From the NCBI GenBank assembly GCA_033558025.1, contig JAUCEF010000006.1, positions 4,836,001-4,900,000 on the forward strand: DNA of 64,000 bases. The letters are read 5' to 3'. Positions 19,294 through 29,039 of this stretch are shown here, one piece after another. The stretch's first letter is position 1, and every line of letters starts with the position of its first letter. The notes below the pieces were generated by a model. That model saw only the letters and a list, made by a program, of their open reading frames with translations, did no database searches and was not told the DNA's origin. The stretch comes from Phytophthora sp. 'mugwort' (taxonomy: Eukaryota; Oomycota; Peronosporomycetes; Peronosporales; Peronosporaceae). The position numbers were made by a program, and so were the translations under genes.

Positions 19294-20841
19294 TTAAGTT
19301 CGTGGTTGCTCCTCGAGTACCGCGTAGTTGAATCCGCGCTCGATGGACATGCTGGAGCTGGTAATGCTGCTGCTGTAGGCGCTTCCGAGGTCTTCTCGGG
19401 TGCCTAAGAAGGAATTCTGGTCGCTTGAGCTCACGTCGTCGCCGATGTCGCTGACCCGACGCTCGCGATCCAGCAAAGCTCGCAGTCTGCCTGCTGCCAT
19501 TGCTGCTGTGGGACGCAGCGTCGGCTCTAGCGTCAAACACTCCATCATGAGCATCGCCACGCCGCGTGGACATCGATCAGACAGCGACGGGTTGATCGCT
19601 CCTGTTCGCAGTAGCTCGAGTACGGCGCATTCTGGCAGTGGTTCCCCATTTGACAGCGTTATTTCGGAGAATGGGAGCTCGTGGCTGTCCAACTCCGACA
19701 GGATTACCCCAAACGAATACATGTCCACCGCAGTCGAATACCGTGCGTCTCCTGACAGAACTTCAGGCGCAATCCAGCGGCTTGTGCCAATGGAGCGCGT
19801 CATTGCAAATTGATCGAACGGATCGTCGTCGTCGTCATCCTCGCCTACCGATGAGAGAGGAATGCCGTATCGACTGACACCAAAGTCTGCCACTTTGGCT
19901 GTGAACGTCGAGTCGAGTAGAATATTTCTGGACTTGAGATCGCGGTGAAGAATCGGCTTGGGTTGTCGTGAGTGCAAATACGCGAGCGCCTCAGCGATAT
20001 CCAGCGCCATAGAAAGCTTCCTTGACCCCCACGCACGAGCTCGAACATCACTTCGTGTTCGTGACAGGTACTGGCGCAGATCGCCACCGCTCATGAACTC
20101 CAAGACCATCTGCAGATCCGATGCATTGTTTGACGGTTCACCACTGGAGTCCAGTTTAGACGTCGACGACCACGCTACACCGTAGAACGCCACGATCTTA
20201 GGGTGACGCAGCGTCGCGAGGAAACGAATCTCCGCTACAAACCGACGCAACGCACTTTCCGCGGGTGATCCTCGTGACTTGGTTCTTGTCCTCGTGTTGG
20301 CGCTAGACGTCGTTCGCGTCCCGCCGGCGCTTTGGCGACTATGCCGACTGTTCTTTCTCCACGATTTGGTTCGAGGAATCAACGTCGGCATCGGCGGCGA
20401 CAGCTTCTTCACCACGACCGTCTCGCCCATATATGTCGCGAGCCAGACGGTGCCGTACGCCCCCGCCCCCAGTGGTCGAATAGGAGCAATATTCTCGGCG
20501 TCGATCCTCCAAGTCGCAAGTGCTTCCTCGTCTTCCTCAGTCAGCGCCAATTTCGTGCTCGGCGTGCCTCTCCGACGGCCCAAGTGATGCACCGGCAAAG
20601 ACCCTGCCTCGAGATCTACCTCGGGTTTCTCTCTCTTGCAGCAGAAATACATGACGACAGCAAAGACCAGTAGCAGCACCAGTGGGATACTAACACTCAG
20701 CCACAGCTCTAGCGACTTGTCGTCCGCTATGTTGGCATTGACAGCCACCGCCGAGCCGGCACCTGTGCTTGATTCTGTCGAGATGGTCTGCTGCACTTCT
20801 GCTGGGGCTTCGGCGATGACACCTTCCAGCCATCTGCGCAT
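19294..20841 (-). CDS. TKL-type receptor-like protein kinase
   Basis: 515 aa from the ATG at 20841. The frame is open to 20880, with CAG acceptor-like sequence just beyond, so a 5' exon with a signal peptide may be missing. A short Ser/Thr/Ala-rich ectodomain precedes a membrane span at about residues 46-68 (LWLSVSIPLVLLLVF), a basic CCKREK stop and a complete kinase domain. The kinase motifs are the Gly loop GAGAYGTVW, lysine in VVVKKL, HRDLKSRN, DFG (VADFGVSRYG) and APE (RWIAPEVLSG). HRDLKSRN and the overall pattern place it in the tyrosine kinase-like group of Ser/Thr kinases that is expanded in oomycetes. Between the catalytic lysine and helix C there is an unusual insertion of about 45 residues rich in Ser, Arg and Thr, probably a regulated surface loop. 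The C-terminus is Ser-rich. Confidence 0.88.
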   Translation of the reverse strand: MRRWLEGVIAEAPAEVQQTISTESSTGAGSAVAVNANIADDKSLELWLSVSIPLVLLLVFAVVMYFCCKREKPEVDLEAGSLPVHHLGRRRGTPSTKLALTEEDEEALATWRIDAENIAPIRPLGAGAYGTVWLATYMGETVVVKKLSPPMPTLIPRTKSWRKNSRHSRQSAGGTRTTSSANTRTRTKSRGSPAESALRRFVAEIRFLATLRHPKIVAFYGVAWSSTSKLDSSGEPSNNASDLQMVLEFMSGGDLRQYLSRTRSDVRARAWGSRKLSMALDIAEALAYLHSRQPKPILHRDLKSRNILLDSTFTAKVADFGVSRYGIPLSSVGEDDDDDDPFDQFAMTRSIGTSRWIAPEVLSGDARYSTAVDMYSFGVILSELDSHELPFSEITLSNGEPLPECAVLELLRTGAINPSLSDRCPRGVAMLMMECLTLEPTLRPTAAMAAGRLRALLDRERRVSDIGDDVSSSDQNSFLGTREDLGSAYSSSITSSSMSIERGFNYAVLEEQPRT

Positions 20842-22654
20842 CGCTGGAAGATTGCGATAGTGGCGTGGACTGTACTGCACTGCACTCTCCTTCTTATTTC
20901 TGAGTCCTGTATGGGTTGCTGTCGTTTGCTGGAGCTTCGTTCGGTCGGTGGCTTCCGTCGGCCGGCGACCTAAAGCCCAAGTGCCGAGTGTTACTCGACG
21001 GCGCAGAGCCGACGGACGATTGGCTTGTCGGAGACTTGGCCAAGCGACATGTGCACCGTAGGGATTCGCGACGCGAGCATGAGATTGGCCATGTTACATA
21101 CGTACGGACCTCGACGTCGCGGGCGGCATCCGTTCCATAAAATGGTTCCAATTTACGGGGAACCTATTCTTTAGCATATTCCTAGGATTCAGCAGAATAA
21201 AATAACGATTTAGACGGTTGTAAAGAATAAATATAGAATATTTCCTATGATGTGTCATATTGATTCTTTTGGTGAATTTATGATACGACGCCGTATTTCG
21301 CCGGTTTTTTCGTGCCGACGACTAGCCCAGTTCTGAATGCTGGAAGACGTAAATCGCGTGGCGGTCTGGCTCGCCCTTTTTGCCGCCTCTATCGCTGGAG
21401 AAGCGTTTTGTCACAATTTGCACCCTGGGTTGCATCGGGGTTCGTGGCTTCGAGGAGACGGAAGATCTAATCCCTTGCGTTACAGTCAACGAGAACATGA
21501 ATCTTCCCTGGGCCCAACTCGAGATTGCGATCTGGATTTCGCCGTTCTTTGGCTACGAAGGTCGCTCAATAAATGGCACTTTGACTTGCCTGATTGATTA
21601 TGGTCATTATTCTGGTCATATTTTCATTATTTTGGTCAATATGGTCATTACTTGTGGATGGAGACGCAGCGATAATCCACGGTCAGATGGTTGCAGCTAT
21701 GGAGAGCTGGAAGGACGAACAAACTTCACGCAACCCTCTGGAAGATCCCCGTGGATCTCTTGGCTACCTTGGCTTGAATGATGAAAAACTATACTTCGAA
21801 GTACATTTACCACGCGTTCACATCGTGCGAGACGAGCACATCCGCGTGAATTGTGATAGTCGGCCTTCCATAGCACGAAGAAGCGAGTGGGAACGACAAT
21901 TAGCCGAAAGATCACTGTTGACTCGGAAAAACTGACGCTCATGAAGATGACAGGACCGGGAACCTATGAAACAACATCGCACGCATCTTGACCTTGGCTG
22001 TAGAGACGGGAACCGAAGGTAAGATGCTCTCTCGTAGGGAACAAGTCCGATCAGGTTTTCTGACGACGCCGGATTTGATACCACCGGCACCGCCGTCTGT
22101 ACGCCGTAAAATCTACAGTGCTAGCTGTTCGCTGTTATCACTGAGCGATAACGCCTTGTCCTAGAATATCCGCAATACTGTACCATTGTCAGCTCAAACA
22201 CTTCGTAGTCTTTTCCAAAGTGCACTTCCCAGCATCCACGTTTGCCATAATTTCGCTTTTTTTTCGCGCACAAAATAATTGTGCTACTGTAGCAGCCTTT
22301 AAAATAATAACTGCGCTATTCCACAAAGATCTCATTTCGCTGGTGGCAAAAGTTTACCTACGTCTTGCGATACGCCATCAGGCCTCGTGCCCGCACGTTC
22401 CTGTCCTGATATCTCATTCATCTATTGAATGGTGTGTAGTTGCACTCCAACGCGGGACTGGCCCAGTTGGGACACGATGCAACGTGCACACGAAGGACCA
22501 GATTGAAGCGTGTGCTGAAAGCAATGCTACGCCGGATATCGACACATAAATATCCAACTAAGTGACAAAAGATCGATCTGCTCCAGCTCACTTACCAAGT
22601 TGCAGCTGAAGGCCAACAAGACAAACCCAATCCACCAGTTCATTCCTTTTGACT
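20842..22654. other. 1.8-kb spacer, no supported gene
   Basis: Contains the kinase upstream region, including the copy of the shared element at 21129-21154. At about 21599-21655 an A/T-rich run repeats TGGTCATTATT-like units. Frames at 21337-21935 include a signal-peptide-like start (MLEDVNRVAVWLALFAASIA), but the frame breaks repeatedly and I recognise nothing. I saw no RNA genes. Confidence 0.4.
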
Positions 22655-24662
22655 ATGGACAGTGCATTGCCGCATAGTGCCTCAAGCGAGGAAGATACGA
22701 TCTCCATTGTGGCGTACGGAGCGACGCCGCCATCATTGGAACGTGTCCGTCCGGCGAATGAGAGACGCAATTCGTGGACGAGTCCTCCGTCCAACATTCC
22801 GACAAACTACCAACCTTCTGACTGGAACTCGGACGACGGAGCTGTAGTCGACGGCAGTGCGAGACGTATCGCAGTCAATACAAAGCCAAGCAGCAGTCGA
22901 AGCCGTAGCAGCAGCGACGATTCTGTACCAATTGCGTCGCCAGCTTTGCCAGGTGGAAACAGTTTTCGAATTCCGGTAAAGTCGAATCCCACAGCGTCGG
23001 TCAAGTCTAGTGATCTACCATCGACACCTCCAGCGAACACGACGGTGCATCCTCTCACGCTGTATGGCAAGGGTATCCTCCACATTTTCCCATTTGGCAC
23101 GACATCGCAAGACGGAAATCCCGTCAAATGGTCGGACACGCTCGGCGCTTTTGATACGGAAGATGATTACTCGATCCGAGACCCACACTTCGACCTCACG
23201 AACGGCAAAATCACCAAGCTCTTCTCGCTATCCAACCCTGACGGTATGTGTCCATTGGCTTTAAGAAAAAAAAAAAGAGATAAGGAAAAAGTGCATTGAC
23301 TAATCATTTTTATTCTGTTTTTTAGACAAGGGAATGCTGTCTTTCGAAGGTTTTCGGTGTGGACTGGAGGCTATGGGTATCGCATGTGATAGCGATCGAC
23401 AGTTCCAAGCTTTTGTGGATGTCGTGGACGAGGACAAGAATGGGTTCGTCTCGTATGAAGAGTTTCTGTGTGCTATTCAAGAAATTAAGCTTGCTCAGCT
23501 CTTCAACGAACCCTTTATCCGCACAATGCCAGCTTTGTATGCAAGTCTCAAGTCGCCCGTGACTCTCGGCTCGATTGAATATTCTCCGGATCGTATTCGG
23601 AGCGTGTACCCAATCAACCAGGTAAAGAGCTTCATCTACTCGACCACCCCGAGCTGGGCCAGTGTGCGTTGGATCAACGTTGAAGGCACCAACACACTGG
23701 TGATGCGTCGCCTCTCGGTGCGTTATCGGCTTCACCCTCTTGCGATTGAAGATACCCTCGGACCTGACGTCAAGCGACCCAAGTACGTCAAGTTTGACGA
23801 GCATTCATTTCTCATCCTTCAGACACTGCATCCGCGGAACTTGTCGACTGTCAAGACCTATCAGCACATGTACCGTGCGACACAATTTGTATTACCAGAG
23901 GACGATTCGCCATTCGACAACATGAGTCAGTCCGAGCTGGATTCGCGCCTCAAGGAGCTTGAGCTTGGCCACGTGATGTCCCCACCTCAACAGCTCAGTT
24001 TATACGTCATGGAAGGTGTACTCATCAGTGTCCAGGGCGAAAACACGCTCTGGTCTGCTCTCAAACAGCGACTGCATGTGTCATACTCCAAGGTCCGCCA
24101 GCATAGCACAGCGTTCTTGATGTACACTATCATGGACGTGTGCGTGAACGAGCTGTCACCGATCTCACAGACTTTCGGAGCAAAGTTAATCATGCTGGAG
24201 CGTCTGATGTCGCTGGACTCGCGATACTTTGATTTGCGCCGGATTGCAGCCTGCTCGAAGCAGATCAAGGGTCTCCAGATGCACTGTAAGCCGATGCGTG
24301 AAGTCATTTCGAAGTTGATAGTGTCCGATGACTATCACGGCGAGACTCTCCAGTATTTCGCTGACGTGCAGGAGCACCTTACGACTATCGAAGAGGAGTG
24401 CGTGCACAGTCTTGATCGCTGTAACAGCCTCGTGGAGGAATTTAACAATACTCGAGCCTCGCAGCAGAACGACGTGAGCTACATTTTAGCGCTGATCGCA
24501 GCAATCTTTTTGCCTGCGCAGTTCCTCACGGGTGTTTACGGCATGAATTTCCCCTACATTCCAGAACAAACGTACTACTACGGATACTTCGTCTGGTGGG
24601 CAATCATGATCGTCCTTGCTGGGCTCATCGTGCTCTTTTTCAACTACAAAAGATGGCTGTAA
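22655..24662 (+). CDS. EF-hand/CorA-type magnesium transporter
   Basis: Two exons, 22655-23243 and 23326-24662, with an 82-bp intron (GTATGT, CTAAT branch-like site, poly-T tract, TAG), give 641 aa. About 140 N-terminal Ser-rich residues precede the conserved region. An EF-hand pair spans about 195-245: a degenerate first loop split by the intron, and a canonical second loop D231-E242 (DEDKNGFVSYEE). The CorA-family cytoplasmic domain follows, then two C-terminal membrane helices with the signature YGMNF between them, the selectivity motif of CorA/Mrs2/Alr1 Mg2+ channels. Members form homopentamers that pass Mg2+ and sometimes other divalent ions. The calcium-binding hand suggests Ca2+ control of gating, which is inference. 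The pseudogene at 8214-10190 is its paralogue. I chose the ATG at 22655 because it is the first in frame and follows a YCAYTYY-like initiator (TCATTCC). Confidence 0.9.
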
Positions 24663-24803
24663 GGCCACTGTAATGATTTGGTTTCCTCTCTCTTTCGATT
24701 TCAAAATTGAATTTGTCTGGCGAGAAAAGGCTGGATTACTGAAGCGTCCGTCAAAGTGCGTCCAACGTTAGCTCCAGAAGGGGGTGAAATGACGTTTGGG
24801 GAC

Positions 24804-25787
24804 CTAGCCGACACAGGCCTGCGGTTTAGGATCCGTGTGCGGAGCAGCTTCCTTTTTCTTCCAGTCAGACTCTAGATCAACAGCAGCAACGAGCTCCCAT
24901 TCGCCGCGTTCAGCTTCAGCTACTCGCCTAACTGAGACTTCTACAGCTGCCTTATTCCATTTTTCGATCCGGTTGAGGCGCACAGTTCCAGTCATGTGCA
25001 CTTCACCGTCCATGAATGCATGGATGGCTTTTGCAAATGTGTGCCGAGTGTTAAAATTATCTGAGACCACAAGGCGATAACCACTAGGAGAACGGAGAGT
25101 TTTTGCTTAGTGCCCTAGCATGGCTAGCCAGAGCGCAGTCGCTGACTTGGAACTTACAGCAATATCGTCGCGCCTGAGCGTGTTAAAAAGCTAGTACGCA
25201 GCGAAGGAAATAGTTGTACATACCTTTGTGCACGTGCAGTTTGTTCGAAGTTGCCGGATGCATTGTCCCACAGCGTGTGGACGTAAAGTGCATCCCACCC
25301 GTCGACGGCGTAGAAGCGCACACCGTATTTGTCTGGCTTGGAAGGCATATACGTCCGAGCCCTTGAATGTGCTTTGGTAGGAACTGTCATAAGGTTTGTT
25401 TCATCGATGTTGCTCACACCAGTAAGCACAGATACTCAGCGAAACGCTTTTGAAAGTGAGCGAGAATTATTCTGCTGTGCCACAATGGATCTCGCAGTTT
25501 GCCTAGTGTTGGGTCTACAGGAGCACGGAATTGTAGTGCGGATCGAATGTTTTGAAACCTTGTTCTTGTCATAGTTTCTTTATATGCAAAAGCTGACCAA
25601 GAAATCGACTGTCTGGCCAATACTCGGAAACTTCACTAAGCGGGCAGATACTCATTCCAATCTCGAGACCGCAGTAAGTGCTGAACTCGATTTCAGTTAG
25701 TTTTGGCTGGCCTCTTGACTTGAGAACGTCTGAAGTGCACGTCAGTAGGCAACGCCAAAAAGTGTCCGTGACGAAGAGATCAAACAA
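24804..25787 (-). pseudogene. PiggyBac-type transposase relic
   Basis: Minus-strand fragments follow the order of a DDE_Tnp_1_7 (PiggyBac-like) transposase. They are LEIGMSICPLSEVSEYW (about 25660), TRTRFQNIRSALQF (about 25540), SNIDETNLM then RTYMPSKPDKYGVRFYAV (about 25400-25310), and VVSDNFNTRHTF then MTGTVRLNRI (about 25070-24970). The DE in IDET and the D in SDNF correspond to catalytic acidic positions of the family. Stops and frameshifts separate all pieces, so no transposase can be made. It lies 140 bp downstream of the CorA gene. No terminal repeats or TTAA target pair were found by eye. Confidence 0.78.
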
Positions 25788-26574
25788 CCCGAATTCAGCG
25801 TGTTCACGGTACGCTTTGTTGACTTTGGCTTCGGCAACAATGTGGAGACCACTTCACAAATTTAGAAACTGCATGTATGCCTTTCTTTCAATTAGATTAG
25901 AAGCGTAAATATTCGAGGTGTTGGTGCTAAAAAATGTGTCGCGAGCGTGAAGCTACATGTCGTTTTGTTTACTAAAGTGGCGATCAGTGTTGTTAAACGG
26001 TGGATACCTTGAAGCAATATGGAGTTGTAGGTGCTGCGGCAGGTCATCAGCATCATTGGCAAGCAGGCCGCGAGCTCCGTCGCAAACGCACCAGTGGGCA
26101 AGTCGCCAGCTACGTCTAGCTGCATGTCGCACGCGCCAGCGGCGAGTAAGTCGCGAGCTCCGTCGAGCTGCAGGTCGCACGCTCCAGTGGCGGGGAAGCC
26201 GCGAGCTCCGTCAAGTTGGCAGGTCGTACGCGCCAGCTGCGGTCAGGTCGCCAGCGTCGTCGAAAGGGGAGTCATCCTGCACCAGTCGTTCCCAGCCATC
26301 CACGAGCGACTCCAGGGCAGTGCTTTCGATGCTGTATTCTTGCTGCTGCTCGAGCTCTTCCTACTCATCACTGTTCTCTCCATCGTTGCTGAGCTTGACG
26401 TCGAGAAAAACCTGTTTGCCACTTATATCGCTATTATGAATCGATCGCACACCATAATAGCTGCCCTGTCTAGCTGCCTCAAGAAATCATTATAGGACTC
26501 TATTCCAATCGACCTGTCCCGTCGCACACTCACATCTAATTTTAGCCAATTAAACATGCTCATTTGGGTCGCTT
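25788..26574. other. Spacer containing a minisatellite
   Basis: Except for the 48-bp tandem array listed separately I see nothing supported. A plus frame at 26031-26495 is open because of the repeats and ends in a hydrophobic stretch, but its composition suggests chance. Confidence 0.35.
26070..26265 (+). repeat. 48-bp minisatellite, about four diverged units
   Basis: Diverged units of about 48 bp built on CGCGAGCTCCGTC followed by a GCACGC(G/T)CCAG core. In the plus frame they translate to a 16-residue repeat (KSPATSSCMSHAPAAS, KSRAPSSCRSHAPVAG, then KPRAPSSW and a degenerate remainder). The period is a multiple of three, so length changes would keep a frame open, but no gene with other support contains it. 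Confidence 0.7.
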
Positions 26575-26594
26575 AGAGGTCCATACGGACCTCT
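26575..26594. repeat. Short palindrome at the start of the retroelement leader
   Basis: AGAGGTCC-ATAC-GGACCTCT has 8-bp arms and a 4-nt loop. It is followed by a direct repeat AACGTTGCAGGAACGCCAT at 26618-26636 and 26802-26820. These lie in the non-coding leader in front of the Gypsy gag remnant and may belong to a degraded LTR, but no matching downstream LTR was found. Confidence 0.45.
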
Positions 26595-26617
26595 GTGCGA
26601 TTCGGTAGTTAAAGGAT

Positions 26618-29016
26618 AACGTTGCAGGAACGCCATCCATAATTTCCTGTCGACACCTCCAACTTTAGCGATTTGTTGGCATGACACCCATCCCCGCAAT
26701 TCTGATTTATTTACCATACAGCCCGGGTAAGTACGAATTGACGATTAGCGTTGCTTTTAGGTGGATAGCGTTGCGCTAAGAGCCAGTTTCTCCGGAGAAT
26801 TAACGTTGCAGGAACGCCATAGAGCGTCCGTAGCAAAAATCCTAGGATAACCAGTTGTGGTGTTTACTTCAGCCACAGGGCCACTCAATATGCATTTGAC
26901 TAGGTTTAACTATGGTAGATAGTTCGAGTCATACATTTACACCACAGGCGGCTTTGCCGCAGATAAGCAAACAAATAAAAGTTCAGTTTTAGCATTAAAG
27001 AGAGTATTGCCCTAGGTTTAGGAATACTGACTCTTTGAGTCTCTAATGGTAAAACTAGAGTGATCTAAGCCTCTGCGGAGACCTTAGGGACCTTAGGTTA
27101 GGATAACCACAGCTAAGACTCGGGGATTCATACGTCTTCCTCTAGCGCACTACGGTACGCAGCCCCGCTGCACCTGGTAGCACTTGTAGTCAATTCTGCA
27201 CCTGAGTCTTAGGACTATTCCTCGGTGAGGATGGAGCAGACAGCGTTTTCTAACATGTCCCAGAGCCAGCAAGACGCGCTGAGAAAGCTTATGTTATGTC
27301 TTTGCTTGGCCCTGAGGGCATAACGCATCTTGCTTCGCAAGGACCGGACGCGGTGAACGCGCGTCTGGAGGCGTTCTCAAGTTACGAGAATGCTCTGTTG
27401 GAGCACCTCCAACAGAGGATGTCGGCGTCTGCACTGATGTCGACGACATCGCACGATGCGGCCTCCCGGACTAAAACCGCTCATCGTGAGCGCCAAGACT
27501 TTGGAAGGAATGGAGGAGGAGAACCTCATGTTGTGGATTCGTGAGATCGAAATGACGATGGGATCTGCCATGCTCCGTACTGAGCAACAGCGCGTGGCGT
27601 TAGCGATCTCGAAGCTCGGTGGCCGAGCACGAGAATGGGCACTCACGTGCGGCACGTCGGGGGACGCGGCCTTCCCGAGCTGAGAAGAGCTGAAACTCCA
27701 GCTTTCGCAAGTGTTTGCCCCGCCTAATCAGGCGTACCGCGTGAGGTCACGCTTTCTGAGTACCCTCCAGGGTAAGAAGGACTTGGTGGACTTCGTCCAG
27801 GAGTTCCGAACACTGATCGCCGGCATGGCGGCCGATCCTCTGCCAGAGGCAGTGACTGTGATAGTCTTTATGAAGGGCCTCCGCACTCGCCCTTCCTCTT
27901 TTGAAGAGGCCGTGAAAGTGGCGTTGAACGCCGAGTTCAACTTCAAGTCATCTCGACGTGGCTAGGGCGTTGCTAACGCTACTCCGTCCGACGGACCGGT
28001 TTCTATGGACTCAGCTACGCTGACGATTAGGAAGCTGAGCTTCAATCTGCCGAGCAGCGTATGGGTGTTCGTCGGTGCTTCATCTGCCGAAGCACCACCC
28101 ATTTGCGGGCAACCTGCCCGTCACGCAGGTCGCGTCAAGCTCTTACGAGCCTTCGCCCTGCGTCAAGCCAAGCCATCGGTTGTCGCGGGTAAACGGCGAC
28201 ACTCAGTAGGCGCGGGACGCCCAGCTGGATAGAACTGAGTTCTGTTGAGACTCATGGCAGTGAAGGGCAACAGGGCCTAGCCCCGGAGAGAGCCGTACTC
28301 TTTAACACGGAACGTGTATGCAAGCCGGGGTTGCTCGTCGTTGCGGCGACGGTGAAGGGCTTTGAGAAGCCATGGATCATCTTGATCGATTCCGGAGCGT
28401 CGGGCAACTACCCTCGACGCTCCACGATGGAAGGAAGTCAGCAATACACTGAGGCGCTCAGGGAGCGCAGTAGTGACATCATCACTGTTCGCCTAGCGAC
28501 GGGGACCCTGTCACGGTGCCTAAGGTTCCTGTGAACCTGGGCGTGAAGTTTCTTTACTTCGATAGCGTGGAACGCTGTCTGGTCCTCGACCAGGATTCAA
28601 GGTACGACCTCATCCTGGGCATGGCATGGCTAGAACGCCATGAGCCATGGATTGATTGGAGGTGGAAGACCTTGGACGCAACGCGCTTTACTCTTGGTGG
28701 AGCTTTAGTGAGTCATGAACCCACCTCTGCTAGGAAGCAAAAGCGCTTTTGGCGCGGGCACTGGACCGAGTCGATCATCGTGCTGGATATCGGAGTATCC
28801 GAACTTGTAGACACTGAAGGTGTCGAAGACAAGAGTCCCAAGCAGAGCTCATGGGCTGTTACTGGAGCGGAGCCGCAGACATCGGCACTTCATGCGAAGA
28901 TATGGATAGATCTCTCCGGTTTGGTTTGGTGGCGGTCCTGGGTGCCGCCGCAATCAATTGAGAAGTTCACCGACTGCAACACCCGCCAACGCGTGCTCGG
29001 GGTCGAGTTCGATTAA
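26618..29016 (+). mobile_element. Ty3/Gypsy retrotransposon relic (leader, gag, protease)
   Basis: After a gene-free leader (to about 27290), a gag region runs from about 27296 to 27965. It includes [31 protein letters not shown] then RVRSRFLSTLQGKKDLVDFV and MKGLRTRP, characteristic of oomycete Gypsy capsid proteins. It has an in-frame TGA at 27681-27683, probably from a Trp codon, and a TAG at 27963-27965. A retropepsin follows, with LIDSGAS at about 28382 and YDLILGMAWLERHEPWIDW at about 28601-28659; the two parts are in different frames. Reverse transcriptase and integrase of the Gypsy type are absent, and the sequence passes straight into a different element class at about 29,020-29,040. 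The element cannot transpose on its own. Confidence 0.82.
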
Positions 29017-29039
29017 GTTGCCGAACTTGTTTCTATGCC

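Noticed and set aside
26031..26495. 154-codon plus frame over the minisatellite
   Set aside because: Open because the repeat period is a multiple of three; flanking sequence has no domain or start context, so it was kept only as a repeat.
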